Shown: positions 8,696 through 17,643, counted from the first letter of the stretch. The stretch is DNA of 64,000 nt from Chitinophaga rhizosphaerae (GCF_003958645.1 NZ_RXLO01000010.1:62001-126000); one strand, 5' to 3'. The notes: generated by a model not told the origin, from the sequence alone. A program made the numbers and translations.

Positions 8696-9926
8696 AATCC
8701 ACGATCATTTCATAAAGTTTTAACTTTTCGTCGAGCACGTTGGCCTGCATCATGGTGAGCGCCTCCCAGGAGTCGATCACGTTGGATAACGCCAGTTTGT
8801 TCTCCTGGTAATTCAGGAAGTTGGCTTCCAGGGTTTGGCGGAGCGCGGGAACGATCTTGTCTTCCATTGCTTCGATCCGCTTTTGCATGGAAAGGATCTC
8901 ATAGTGCATACCGTACAGCATGCCCTGTGTTTCCTGCAGCATGGCGGCTCTTTCTTTTTCCATCGCCTGTACTTCATATTTCATTCCCTTGACCCCGGAT
9001 TTATACATTTTCGAGGACCATGGAGCGATTGGGATGCTTGCCATTACCATGGCGCTGTAAGCATTCGGCATCATTCCGTCCAGCGGGTACATGTGGTCGA
9101 AGCGCACCCTGAAATCCGGTTTCTTTTCCTTCTTCATGCTTTCGATGTTCAGTTGCATCGTTCGGATGCTTTCATCCATTTTCAGGATGTCTTTCCGGGC
9201 ACTTGCCAAGGAAGCGGTATCGTATGAAGGTGCGATCTCGAAACGAGGGGTATAAGTGGTGTCGATCTCGAACTGCTCATTGCCGGGGGAATTCATCAGG
9301 CTGTTCAGCCAGGAGCGCGCTTTGGCGATATTTCCATCCTGCATCCTTATCATATTGACATTTTCCTCAATTTTCGCGTTCGCTTTGTACACGCCGCTGA
9401 GCTGAGACTGATTGTAGGGATATCTGACCTGTTCGATTTTTTTCATCGTTTCCATGATCTTCCCGTTCTCCTGCAGGATATGGATGCGTTGTTTCGCAAC
9501 GATCCAGCTGAAGTAAAGGCGCTTGGCCTGCGACTTCAGCTCATTCAGGGTAACGCCCCGGGTGGCGTTCTCAACGTTTGCCTGGGAAGCGATGTATTTC
9601 TTCTTCGCGTTGAGTTTCGCCGGGTTTGGGATATCCTGCTCCAGCTGCAGCATAAGGCTTCCCTTATCCCTGTCGTCCATAATCATTTGGCCAGGATACG
9701 GGGTCATGAACGTGCCCACGCCGACCATTGGGGCCATCCAGGCTGTTGCCGCTTCGGCGCTGTATTTGTAGCTTTCCGCCTTCAGCCCGTAAGACTGAAG
9801 CAGAACATTATTCCTGTCTACGCGGAGCAAAACGCTATCCAGGGGCAAAACCGGTACTTGTTGCGCGGCGAGCCCCATTGGTGCGAAAAGCCCAATCAGG
9901 AAGATATATTTAATGATGTACTTCAT
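8673..9926 (-). CDS. TolC-family outer-membrane efflux channel
   Basis: The 417-residue protein has a signal peptide (about residues 1-21, ending AAQQ) and long heptad-rich helices typical of the TolC/CusC tunnel, with the two-fold repeat visible as similar helical halves. It supplies the outer-membrane exit of the tripartite copper efflux pump. The gene overlaps the RND C-terminal half by 17 bp and the next adaptor by 23 bp, so pump, channel and adaptor are coupled. Loops are Met-rich (several Met-Met pairs near residues 60-80 and 290-310), which fits copper or silver as substrate but is not proof. Confidence 0.88.
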   Translation of the reverse strand: MKYIIKYIFLIGLFAPMGLAAQQVPVLPLDSVLLRVDRNNVLLQSYGLKAESYKYSAEAATAWMAPMVGVGTFMTPYPGQMIMDDRDKGSLMLQLEQDIPNPAKLNAKKKYIASQANVENATRGVTLNELKSQAKRLYFSWIVAKQRIHILQENGKIMETMKKIEQVRYPYNQSQLSGVYKANAKIEENVNMIRMQDGNIAKARSWLNSLMNSPGNEQFEIDTTYTPRFEIAPSYDTASLASARKDILKMDESIRTMQLNIESMKKEKKPDFRVRFDHMYPLDGMMPNAYSAMVMASIPIAPWSSKMYKSGVKGMKYEVQAMEKERAAMLQETQGMLYGMHYEILSMQKRIEAMEDKIVPALRQTLEANFLNYQENKLALSNVIDSWEALTMMQANVLDEKLKLYEMIVDYEKQLYR

Positions 9927-11844
9927 GAATCTCCAATTTTCCGTACTTACGTAATTCGTATTCTTTCGTTAACAAGAAGATCAGCGGCGTTACCAGCAGG
10001 ATATGCGTGGAAGAGGTCAGTACCCCGCCAATCATCGGCAGCACAATAGGTTTCATCACATCAGTGCCCACCCCGGATGCCCAAAGAACAGGCACGAGGC
10101 CGAACAAGGATACGCAGACTGTCATCAACTTCGGGCGGAGGCGTTTCGCAGCACCATGGATCACGGCAAGGCGCAGGTCTTCCCGGGTAATTGTCGCGGA
10201 AGAATTGCCTTTTTCCTTTACGAGCTGCTGCATCGCATCGTTGAGGTAGATTACCATCACGATCCCAGTTTCCACAGCGATACCGAACAGCGCGATGAAG
10301 CCCACCGCTACGGCAACCGAAAGGTTCACGCCCCAGAAATAGATCATGTACGCACCACCGATCAAGGCGAAGGGTACGGTGATAAGGCTCAGGAACGCCT
10401 CGCGGATGGAGTGGAAGGCAAAATACAGGGAGAAGAATATGATGATCAGTACCACCGGAGCGATCCACAGCAGTGTTTGTTGCCCGCGGATCAGGTTTTC
10501 GTACTGTCCGCTCCATTCCAGGTAGTAGCCCTGCGGAAGGATCCCGCCAGTGCTGTTGATCTTTTTGATGGCTTCGTTCACAGTACTGCCTAAATCCCTG
10601 TCGCGCACGTTAAACATAACGGCTCCGCGCAGCATGGCGTTTTCCGAAGTGATCATCGGCGGACCGTCGGTGAATTTCACGTCGGCAACGGAGGACAAGG
10701 GTACTTCGCCGAAAGAAGAAGACATGATTGGGATGCGTTTGATGTGCTCAACGCTATTCCGGTATTCCTGTGCCAGGCGAACGCTGATCGAGAAGCGCTG
10801 GCGGCCCTCGATGGTATTACCGATGGGCGCGCCGCCCAGTGCGGATTCTACTGTTTGGTTCACGTCGTCAACCGTCAGGCCGTAGCGGGAAAGATCCCCG
10901 CGGCGAACGTCGATATCGAGGTACTTTCCGCCGGTTACGGGCTCAACATACAGGTCGGCAATGCCGGATGTGCCTTCCAGGGCTTTTCTTACCCGTTCAG
11001 ATACGGATGCGATGGTATCCAGGTTTTGGCCGTAAACTTTTACGCCCACGTCCGTTCTGATACCGGTAGCCAGCATGTTGATGCGATTGATGATAGGCTG
11101 CGTCCAGCCGTTTACCACACCGGGAATCTGGAGCTTCGCGTCCAGCTCGTTGATAATGTCCTTCTTGGTAATGCCTTCCCTCCATTCTGTTTTGGGTTTC
11201 AGCATGATAATGGTTTCGATCATGCTGATCGGCGAGTTGTCGGTGGCCGTGCTCGCGCGGCCGGCTTTCCCGAGGACTTTATCTACTTCCGGAACGGATT
11301 TGATGATCTTGTCCTGTACCTGTAAAATCCGCTTCGCCTCGTTGTTCGATACATCCGGCAGCGTAACTGGCATAAACAGGATGCTTTGCTCGTCCAGCGG
11401 CGGCATAAACTCGCTGCCGAGGCTTTTCAGCAAGGGAATGGTGATGACGAGCGCCACTACGTTGATGGCGATCGTGGTCTTTCTCCATTTCAATACACCG
11501 CGGATGATGGGCTCATAAATCCTCTCCAGTACCCGGTTTACGGGATTTGCATTGTCCGGGCGGAACTTGCCCTTCATAAAAAAGGAAATCAGGACGGGGG
11601 CCAGTGTGATCACGAGCAGGGCGTCCATGATCATGATGAAAGTTTTGGTGTATGCCAGCGGATGGAACAGCTTGCCTTCCTGGCCCGTCAGCATGAAAAC
11701 CGGGAGAAACGAGGTAATGATGATGATCGTGGCAAAAAATACCCCGCGGGATACCTGTTTGCTGGACTGTTCAATGATCTTCAATCGTTCTTCTTCCGAT
11801 ATCCAATCCGGGGATTTTTTAAATATTTTCTTCAACCAGTTCAT
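9910..11844 (-). CDS. cusA: CusA-type RND efflux permease, C-terminal part
   Basis: This 644-residue frame encodes the remainder of a heavy-metal RND pump: TM5-TM6 (SFLPVFML, then TFIMIMDALLVITLAPVLI), the second porter domain and TM7-TM12. It opens with MNWLKKIFKKSPDW, which would be the cytoplasmic loop after TM4. Only 5 bp separate its ATG from the stop of the N-terminal half. It is shifted -1 relative to that frame, with no stop codon between the A6 run and this ATG. Full-length CusA proteins are about 1,050 residues, and the two halves sum to 1,072. Either this is a recent one-base loss, a slippage-expressed gene, or a two-subunit permease. Confidence 0.85.
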   Translation of the reverse strand: MNWLKKIFKKSPDWISEEERLKIIEQSSKQVSRGVFFATIIIITSFLPVFMLTGQEGKLFHPLAYTKTFIMIMDALLVITLAPVLISFFMKGKFRPDNANPVNRVLERIYEPIIRGVLKWRKTTIAINVVALVITIPLLKSLGSEFMPPLDEQSILFMPVTLPDVSNNEAKRILQVQDKIIKSVPEVDKVLGKAGRASTATDNSPISMIETIIMLKPKTEWREGITKKDIINELDAKLQIPGVVNGWTQPIINRINMLATGIRTDVGVKVYGQNLDTIASVSERVRKALEGTSGIADLYVEPVTGGKYLDIDVRRGDLSRYGLTVDDVNQTVESALGGAPIGNTIEGRQRFSISVRLAQEYRNSVEHIKRIPIMSSSFGEVPLSSVADVKFTDGPPMITSENAMLRGAVMFNVRDRDLGSTVNEAIKKINSTGGILPQGYYLEWSGQYENLIRGQQTLLWIAPVVLIIIFFSLYFAFHSIREAFLSLITVPFALIGGAYMIYFWGVNLSVAVAVGFIALFGIAVETGIVMVIYLNDAMQQLVKEKGNSSATITREDLRLAVIHGAAKRLRPKLMTVCVSLFGLVPVLWASGVGTDVMKPIVLPMIGGVLTSSTHILLVTPLIFLLTKEYELRKYGKLEIHEVHH

Positions 11845-11849
11845 TGTAA

Positions 11850-13136
11850 TTAGCTTTTTTGCTGTTTTTGCCAGAGGGCATATCTTTCAGCAAGATGTTT
11901 GTATGCGTTTTCACTCATAATGATCCCATTGTCCACAATAACCCCAATGGCCAGCGCGATACCTGTGAGGGACATGATGTTCGACGAGATGTCGAAGGTG
12001 TCGAGCAGAATGAAGCTTGCGGCCAGGGTAATCGGGATTTGGATGATAATGCTGAGCGCGCTGCGCCAGTGGAAAAGGAAAATGATCACCACGATGGAAA
12101 CGACGATCATTTCTTCAATGAGCGTATTTTTGATGGAATCCACGGATTCCTTTATCAATTCGCCCCTGTCGTAAATGATGTCAAACTTTACCCCCTTGGG
12201 TAGCCCTTTGGCTACTTCTTCCATTTTCGCTTTTACCTTATCAATTACCGCATCCGCATTTTCTCCATATCTCATTACAACGATCCCGCCAACGCGTTCG
12301 CCTTCGCCATCCTGGTCGAAAATACCCAAGCGGGTTTCGCCGGTCATTTGCACAGCGGCAACGTCGGCGACACGGATGGGAATGCTGTTCTGGTTCTTGA
12401 CGGGAATGTTTTCGATCTCCTCGACGGATTTCAGGTAGCCGGAGGTTTTTATGATATAGCCGATGTCGCTAAGCTCGAATTTCCTGCCACCGGATTCGTT
12501 GTTGTTCGTCCGGATGGCGTTGATGACTTCCGGAACGGTAAGCCTGTAGTAAAGGAGCTTGTTGGGATCCAGCGTAATTTGATATTGTTTCTGGAAACCG
12601 CCAAAGGAAGCGATTTCGCTGACGCCCTCCACGTTTTGCAAGGCAAATTTCACATACCAGTCCTGTACCGCGCGTTGTTCGCCCAAGTCCATGTTGGGGG
12701 CGTCCAGGGTATACCAAAGGATGTGCCCTACACCGGTGCCGTCGGGGCCGAGTTGCGGCGTAACGCCGGTAGGCAGCGTCCTGGAAACCGTACTGAGCCG
12801 TTCCAGCACGCGTTCGCGCGCCCAGTATATGTCAACATCGTCGTTAAAAATGACGTAAATGAAGCTCATGCCGAACATGGAGGAGCCACGTACATATTTG
12901 ATCTTGGGGAGCCCCTGCAGATTCGTTACCAGCGGATAAGTGATCTGGTCCTCGATCAGTTGAGGCCCGCGGCCCATCCATTCGGTGAATACGATCACCT
13001 GGTTCTCTGATAGGTCAGGGATGGCGTCGATGGGGTTCTTCTTCACAGCAAAGATGCCCCAGGCGAACAAGGCGGTTGCCATCACCAGTACAATAAACCG
13101 ATTTTTTAATGACCATTCAATAATACTATGTACCAT
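11850..13136 (-). CDS. cusA: CusA-type RND efflux permease, N-terminal part
   Basis: This frame covers TM1, the first porter domain and TM2-TM4 of a heavy-metal RND pump, and ends in KQQKS just after TM4. The TM4 signature IMSLTGIALAIGVIVDNGIIMSEN, with the proton-relay Asp, resembles the monovalent-metal (Cu/Ag) HME subgroup. The start chosen is the Met of MVHSIIEWSLKNRF, where CusA proteins normally begin; an upstream Met adds 16 untypical residues. The stop follows an A6 run (11855-11860). Re-reading one A there, or one extra A, joins it to the downstream half. Confidence 0.87.
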   Translation of the reverse strand: MVHSIIEWSLKNRFIVLVMATALFAWGIFAVKKNPIDAIPDLSENQVIVFTEWMGRGPQLIEDQITYPLVTNLQGLPKIKYVRGSSMFGMSFIYVIFNDDVDIYWARERVLERLSTVSRTLPTGVTPQLGPDGTGVGHILWYTLDAPNMDLGEQRAVQDWYVKFALQNVEGVSEIASFGGFQKQYQITLDPNKLLYYRLTVPEVINAIRTNNNESGGRKFELSDIGYIIKTSGYLKSVEEIENIPVKNQNSIPIRVADVAAVQMTGETRLGIFDQDGEGERVGGIVVMRYGENADAVIDKVKAKMEEVAKGLPKGVKFDIIYDRGELIKESVDSIKNTLIEEMIVVSIVVIIFLFHWRSALSIIIQIPITLAASFILLDTFDISSNIMSLTGIALAIGVIVDNGIIMSENAYKHLAERYALWQKQQKS

Positions 13137-13207
13137 ATCTCTTTTTCTTTTGAAGGACGCAGCAGGTTGCCTGCCGCGTCCCATCTGTTTGATCTTGTTG
13201 CCTATGA

Positions 13208-13582
13208 TTATTTATGGTGCTGATGGCCCTGGGTGGACTTTGCGGCACCTTTACGATCATACTGGCAGCATCCTGGAAGCTTGGTATACACGGAGTCCGC
13301 CGCCTGTGCTTTTTCCGTATCATGGCCGGCGGCAGCGATCTTCTGCTGCACCGCGTCGCCGCTGGTTTTTGCGGGATCCAGCGACACCGTCATCATTTTG
13401 GTTTCTACATTCCATTCAGCTTTCGAAACGCCGTCAACGGTGGCAGCTTTTTCGATTCTTTTCTTACACATGTTGCAGTTGCCATAGACCTTGAACGTTT
13501 CTTTCTTGGCGGATTGGGCAAATGCGCTCGATGTGCCTACAAAGGCAACCATAACAATGAGAAGAGATAATAGTTTGTTCAT
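13208..13582 (-). CDS. Periplasmic HMA-domain metal-binding protein
   Basis: The 124-residue protein has a signal peptide (residues 1-23, ending SAFAQ) and one heavy-metal-associated domain with the GNCNMC motif (the CxxC of the MerP/CopZ fold). A short tail follows with LPGCCQYDRK and a His-rich end (HQHHK). It is probably a periplasmic copper shuttle that hands metal to the RND pump encoded directly downstream. It lies 12 bp after the beta-propeller gene and 71 bp before the permease, so it is the second gene of the operon. The extra CC and His tail probably add metal sites (inference). Confidence 0.88.
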   Translation of the reverse strand: MNKLLSLLIVMVAFVGTSSAFAQSAKKETFKVYGNCNMCKKRIEKAATVDGVSKAEWNVETKMMTVSLDPAKTSGDAVQQKIAAAGHDTEKAQAADSVYTKLPGCCQYDRKGAAKSTQGHQHHK

Positions 13583-13594
13583 TTTTATATTGGT

Positions 13595-14680
13595 TTATTG
13601 TTTGATTACGATGCCGTTCGGCTTTTTGCCAACCGGGATGTCTTTTATTTTAGTGTGATCCGATACTTTGATAACGGAAACGTTGGCCGCTGATTGGTTC
13701 GTTACGTATGCGGTTGCGCCGTCGCTGGTAATGGCTACCGCATGCGCGCCGGCGCCGGCATTGAACTTGCCGCCGTGTACCCACTGGCCGGTAGCGTCCG
13801 GGACCCAGAAGTGAACCTGGCCGTTATCCGGATCCGTTACCCATAATTCCTTCCGGGAAGCAAGATGAGCCGCGCTTCCCGGCATAAATCCGAGCGGTAT
13901 GGTCTGCACAATTTTATTGGTGGCTACGTCGATGACACTGATGCTTTGCCCGTCCTCGTTGTCGAGGTACATTTTGCCGTCGTGCCCGACCCAGGCCCCA
14001 ACCGGGTTCTCACCGACAGGGATGGTCGTCAGCACGGCTTTAGAGGCAGGGTCGATGATGGAAACAGTATTGTCGCCGCCGTTTGCGACATAAGCCTTCG
14101 TGCCATCAGCTGAAAAAGTGACTTCCGCCGGTTCCATACCGACCGGGATCGTATTCTTCAGGGTGTAGTTTTGAGCGTCGAATACCAACACTTTACCTTC
14201 CATTTCCATTTGGGACGTCCAGATTTCCCGTCCGTCCGGAGAAAAAGCGGCGTTGTGATTCATGGTGGGGACTTCCAGGTCTTTGGAGATGGAGCCCTTT
14301 ACGGCATCAATGATCATTACACGGCCCTTCATTCCGCCCATGTTTCCTCCATGTCCGGCACTGAGGTCGGAACCCGGAACACCGACGGCCAGCCGGTGGG
14401 CTCCGCCCGCAGCAAAGTGATAGATATGGTGCGGCCACATCGGCATATCATTTCCCCCGGCGGTCATCAGCTCGATCGTGTCGGTAAGGGTGTTGGAATT
14501 GAGGTTTATTACCGAAATCGTGTTGGATTCTCCATTTACCACATAGGCGGCCGGATAGTTGATATCTTTTACGGGCATATCCATGCCTTCCATTTTGTGC
14601 TTTCTGCATGCGGTGACTATCACCAGCGAGAACACAATTATACCAGCTACCACAATTGCAAAGCGTTTGCTCAATTGCAT
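13595..14680 (-). CDS. YncE-like beta-propeller lipoprotein
   Basis: The 361-residue protein has a signal or lipobox (VTAC, Cys25) followed by a His/Met patch (HKMEGMDM). The rest is a seven-bladed propeller of YVTN-type repeats, seen as recurring YVVNGESNTISVIN, YVANGGDNTVSIID and YVTNQSAANVSVIK units. Such YncE-like proteins are secreted, and some bind metal or haem-like cofactors. It is the first gene of the long copper operon and lies 12 bp upstream of the HMA protein. The Met/His patch after the lipobox suggests copper contact, which is inference. Confidence 0.85.
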   Translation of the reverse strand: MQLSKRFAIVVAGIIVFSLVIVTACRKHKMEGMDMPVKDINYPAAYVVNGESNTISVINLNSNTLTDTIELMTAGGNDMPMWPHHIYHFAAGGAHRLAVGVPGSDLSAGHGGNMGGMKGRVMIIDAVKGSISKDLEVPTMNHNAAFSPDGREIWTSQMEMEGKVLVFDAQNYTLKNTIPVGMEPAEVTFSADGTKAYVANGGDNTVSIIDPASKAVLTTIPVGENPVGAWVGHDGKMYLDNEDGQSISVIDVATNKIVQTIPLGFMPGSAAHLASRKELWVTDPDNGQVHFWVPDATGQWVHGGKFNAGAGAHAVAITSDGATAYVTNQSAANVSVIKVSDHTKIKDIPVGKKPNGIVIKQ

Positions 14681-14711
14681 AACTAAAATATTTACTAAAA
14701 AAATGTAGAAA

Positions 14712-14743
14712 AATATGTAGCGGGAATTACCGGTCGCCTCAAA
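14712..14743 (-). promoter_or_regulatory. Possible promoter of the long copper operon
   Basis: On the minus strand, TTTG (14740-14743) is followed after 20 bp by TACATATT (14712-14719), roughly the Bacteroidota -33/-7 arrangement. The -7 box matches TAnnTTTG poorly. The direct-repeat site found at three other copper promoters is absent here. Confidence 0.3.
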
Positions 14744-14787
14744 GCTACAGCGGGATTAAAACGTAGAGCGCCGGACTTGGGGTAGGA

Positions 14788-15186
14788 TCAAATGCGGAAT
14801 GTGCAGTAAAAGATATGTGCGGGAACTTTGCTACTTCGTGGGGGGGCGTGCCCGGTAGGATGTTCCACTGCAATGGAAGTAGGGAACACCCTGGGAATAT
14901 CGATGAAAGAAATAGGAGTAGCAATAGCCGCCAGTTGCATGAACTGAAAAACGCTTTCCGAGACTTTCTGATCTTTCTCGAACTTTACTGTTTTATGGAT
15001 GTCTTTACAGCATTTTTTGGCGCATACGCTGTTTTCTTCGGAACCACATTTACTGCATTTCTGCGCTTCGTGCTCCCAGAACTTCACGTCCACCAACTTT
15101 CCCATGCAATAATGCATGTGAAATGTAGCGCCCGTTGACGTTCCCATGTAGAGCAGGGCAAGAATCAGTGTGAGGATCCTCTTCAT
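14788..15186 (-). CDS. HYC_CC_PP family protein (1)
   Basis: This small secreted protein of about 132 residues has a signal peptide and the defining motifs of the HYC_CC_PP family: HYCMG after the signal, a CSKCGSEENSVCAKKCCKD cysteine cluster, and a Pro-rich region near the C-terminus. The family occurs in Bacteroidota metal islands and probably binds Cu or another thiophilic metal (inference). The start used is the ATG of MKRILTL; the frame also continues upstream through a TTG. A candidate regulated promoter (15193-15253) ends almost at this start, so the transcript may be nearly leaderless. A paralogue is at 17803-18198. Confidence 0.82.
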   Translation of the reverse strand: MKRILTLILALLYMGTSTGATFHMHYCMGKLVDVKFWEHEAQKCSKCGSEENSVCAKKCCKDIHKTVKFEKDQKVSESVFQFMQLAAIATPISFIDIPRVFPTSIAVEHPTGHAPPRSSKVPAHIFYCTFRI

Positions 15187-15192
15187 CTGTGG

Positions 15193-15200
15193 CAAAAATA
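15193..15200 (-). promoter_or_regulatory. -7 box TATTTTTG of the HYC_CC_PP gene
   Basis: It matches TAnnTTTG perfectly on the minus strand and lies exactly 20 bp downstream of the direct-repeat site at 15221-15253. It is only about 7 bp from the ATG, so either the mRNA is leaderless or the box is a chance match. Confidence 0.45.
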
Positions 15201-15220
15201 AGGGGTAATTCCCGATTTAT

Positions 15221-15253
15221 TGTTATATAATTTTGTAAGAGTTTTATATTATA
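15221..15253 (-). promoter_or_regulatory. Direct-repeat operator candidate, copy 1
   Basis: TGTTATATAATT is followed by a second TTATA exactly 21 bp downstream on the plus strand, two helical turns apart. The same layout recurs at 18816-18848 and 22929-22961. Direct repeats at two-turn spacing next to the -33 region are typical of AraC-type activators, and two such regulators are encoded at 22290-23535. Confidence 0.55.
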
Positions 15254-15282
15254 AGAAATTTTATAATTAGTAAATAAAAGAT

Positions 15283-15314
15283 TATCAAAGCCAAGGTTCC
15301 CCTTGGCTTTGATA
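15283..15314 (-). terminator. Terminator of the copper-storage gene
   Basis: A 14-bp perfect stem (TATCAAAGCCAAGG with CCTTGGCTTTGATA) with a TTCC tetraloop lies 2 bp past the stop of the Cys-rich gene. A T-rich stretch follows on the minus strand. Confidence 0.88.
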
Positions 15315-15316
15315 TA

Positions 15317-15655
15317 TCATGCATGCTCCGCCATTTGAGCGCAAGTTTCCGCGCACTTCCTGCACGCTTCCGCACATTCTCTGCAATGCTCCATATGGGC
15401 ATGTTTCTCACATTCCTCGGCACACCTGGTGCATGCGTCGGCGCATAGCTGGCACACCTGAGCACTAAGTTCACCGTCCATGCTCATGATCTGCACGGCG
15501 GCGTTGCAGATCGTGGCGCATTCCAGATCACGCTGGATACACTTGGCGAGGTCTTTCACATCCGGTTCCTGGAGACAGGAAACCGCGCAATGGTTACAGA
15601 TCACCGCGCATGCATTACATGCGTCGATGCACTCCTGAAAATGTTGATGAGGCAT
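15317..15655 (-). CDS. Four-helix-bundle copper-storage protein (Csp-like)
   Basis: The 112-residue protein has 19 cysteines arranged as CxxxC and CxxC pairs along predicted helices (ECIDACNACAVICNHC near the N-terminus, CAEACRKCAETC near the end). This is the pattern of Csp proteins, four-helix bundles whose core Cys residues bind many Cu(I) ions. No signal peptide is visible, so it resembles the cytosolic Csp3 type. It is probably co-transcribed with the DUF305 gene 50 bp upstream and ends in a strong terminator. In the island it would buffer cytosolic copper while CopA and CopB export it. Confidence 0.92.
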   Translation of the reverse strand: MPHQHFQECIDACNACAVICNHCAVSCLQEPDVKDLAKCIQRDLECATICNAAVQIMSMDGELSAQVCQLCADACTRCAEECEKHAHMEHCRECAEACRKCAETCAQMAEHA

Positions 15656-15705
15656 AATTGAAAATTTTTGATGTTAAGAATAATTTAAATGAATTAAGGC
15701 GCCCG

Positions 15706-16206
15706 CTATCGGGGCCGCTCGCTTTTTAATTCCTTTAATTTTGCTTTCATCTGATCTATTTCTGCCTGCTGGCTGGTGATGATGGTTCTGCACAACTCCT
15801 TAATTTCCGGGTCGGTAACTGCCGCTTCCTTTGCCATCAGGATGGCGGCGGCATGATGAGGTATCATAGACCGGAGAAACTGCCTGTCGGATACGGCGGC
15901 CTGCTGTCTGATCAGCAGGTAGAAAATTACCAGGGCGAGGCTTCCGGTTGCCAGTAGCAGCCCGTTCAATTTTTTGTTCATGTACATGGAGCGCATGATG
16001 ATCAGCTCGATTATTAGCATCGGGCTCGCCATCAGACCCGCCATGTAAAACTGGTTCACATTTGGAATTACATTCGAAAATGTATCTACCATTGCGTACA
16101 TCAGGATGTACATTGAAATAAATGAAAGGATTACCATTACAAGTAAGCTTCGGTAATGCTTGTTATGCTCGCCGTGTTGCATCCCTTTGCTGTTCTCTTT
16201 TTCCAT
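15706..16206 (-). CDS. DUF305 membrane protein
   Basis: The protein of about 166 residues has a Met/His-containing N-terminus, two or three membrane segments (about residues 25-45, 55-75 and 85-103) and a C-terminal DUF305 segment: FLRSMIPHHAAAILMAKEA, then KELCRTIITSQQAEIDQMK. DUF305 domains resemble ferritin-like helices, and the HH pair with the following Cys and Glu may bind metal. The start is taken at the ATG of MEKENS, since the preceding codon in frame is TTG. It follows the outer-membrane protein gene by about 27 bp. Confidence 0.85.
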   Translation of the reverse strand: MEKENSKGMQHGEHNKHYRSLLVMVILSFISMYILMYAMVDTFSNVIPNVNQFYMAGLMASPMLIIELIIMRSMYMNKKLNGLLLATGSLALVIFYLLIRQQAAVSDRQFLRSMIPHHAAAILMAKEAAVTDPEIKELCRTIITSQQAEIDQMKAKLKELKSERPR

Positions 16207-16233
16207 GATCAACTTTTTTGGGTTAGATAATAC

Positions 16234-17643
16234 TCAATGTCGCATTTTCATCAGCCCGGGGTAAAGCCTTAGATAAACCTGGAGCGCTATGGGTTTTTTC
16301 CCGTATAACTCATGCAGAGCACTGCTATTAAGGAATGCACTGAATTGCCCTCCCAGCGCAAGGCGTGTTTTCCGAATATTCAACAAGTCATATGTAGCGC
16401 CGGCGGAAATTGCATTGACGGGGAAAAGCGTAGCCTCCCCGTATTTGGCCGGATCAAGGTTAAGTTCCTCGACCGCTTTCTGGACCCATTCGTACCGGGT
16501 AAATACTTCCGCTTTCTTCAAACGTAGCGCCCCTTCGAGTAGGAATGCGTTTTCACCCTCATGCCCGGCTGTTTTATTAAGTCCCCATAACGTTGTGACA
16601 TTCAGCCAGTTGTCATTTCGCATGGGCAGGCTGTAAATTGCGGAAGCTGTAGTGCGATTTACGTCTTCGTCCGGATGCAGGAGCTCCGGGCTTTTGATGA
16701 ATCCGTGGGAAGCTTGGAAAGCCCAGTTCGGTGATGGATTGAACGACAGTCGCCCGCTCCAGGAGTCGAAGCGCATCTTGTCGAAGTTGTACCTGTTTTC
16801 GTCGGGTTCTCGCCCGGTAAAAAGAGACCCCTCGACCTTGAACTTATCCAGTCTGACGCCGAGCGTCGCCACGCCGAAGGTAATATGGGTGCCGTCGTTC
16901 CAGTGGTGGCTGATCGGAGCGTCCGGGTACGAAAGTGCGGATGGGCGATGCATAAAGGCTACGGAGCCAATGGCCGGCTCCCCGGGATATCCGAAATACG
17001 CGAACGCATCCACCTTTTTGGAGAAGGCATAAGAGTAGCTGACGGAAAGCTCCGAAAAGAGGTCGTGGGGGTGTTGCCGATCTACGAGCGGTTGTCCCTC
17101 CCAGCTTTCCCCGGACTGGAAAAGCAGCGGGTAGCCGCTACCGCCTTCGGTAATGCGATCCAGGGAGATCATTACATTATAATGGAACAGGCCTTTTCTG
17201 CCGACCTTTCGCTGCGCCATCATCATAAACCAATTTGGGGCATCGAATTTTTCATCGCCGCGGGAACCTTTGTTTCCGACATCCTGGTCGGTGTATCGGA
17301 GAAAAAGGTTACCATGGACCATATACATCCACTTTTTGGAGTGGAACATATAACCGTACATAGGGGATGCGTCGGGCAGCCACCCTGTACCTGAACCGTT
17401 TCGATTCATAGGGAGATTTAACGAAAACGCATGGCTCATGGGTACGTCCGAAGGCATTTCCATGCTGTCCTGCATTTTGTGCATGTCGTGCATGGAGGTA
17501 TCCTTCACTGCTTTATTCGGGGCCGGCATTTCTTTTGGCGGCTTTTCAGGCTTTTTGGGTGGAGATTTATGCTGCTCGTGTTGCGCGCGCAATACCCCTG
17601 AAATGGTTATCAGTACCAGCAAAATGAATAATTTCTTTTTCAT
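16234..17643 (-). CDS. Outer-membrane beta-barrel protein of the copper island
   Basis: The 469-residue protein has a signal peptide (residues 1-20, ending LRAQ), a Lys/Pro and His/Met-rich linker (HEQHK, MHDMHKMQDSMEMP) and then about 400 residues of alternating aromatic and polar strands ending in a basic C-terminus, as in outer-membrane barrels. The Met/His linker looks like a copper-binding tail. I recognise it as a recurrent uncharacterised protein of Bacteroidota copper islands, not as CopB-type outer-membrane protein with certainty. It heads a unit with DUF305 and the copper-storage gene downstream. Confidence 0.7.
   Translation of the reverse strand: MKKKLFILLVLITISGVLRAQHEQHKSPPKKPEKPPKEMPAPNKAVKDTSMHDMHKMQDSMEMPSDVPMSHAFSLNLPMNRNGSGTGWLPDASPMYGYMFHSKKWMYMVHGNLFLRYTDQDVGNKGSRGDEKFDAPNWFMMMAQRKVGRKGLFHYNVMISLDRITEGGSGYPLLFQSGESWEGQPLVDRQHPHDLFSELSVSYSYAFSKKVDAFAYFGYPGEPAIGSVAFMHRPSALSYPDAPISHHWNDGTHITFGVATLGVRLDKFKVEGSLFTGREPDENRYNFDKMRFDSWSGRLSFNPSPNWAFQASHGFIKSPELLHPDEDVNRTTASAIYSLPMRNDNWLNVTTLWGLNKTAGHEGENAFLLEGALRLKKAEVFTRYEWVQKAVEELNLDPAKYGEATLFPVNAISAGATYDLLNIRKTRLALGGQFSAFLNSSALHELYGKKPIALQVYLRLYPGLMKMRH

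Noticed and set aside
11855..11860. A6-G run as a canonical -1 programmed frameshift heptamer (A AAA AAG)
   Set aside because: The heptamer is present but not in the zero-frame phase that tandem slippage needs. Slippage on the run is possible, but the classical mechanism is not supported.
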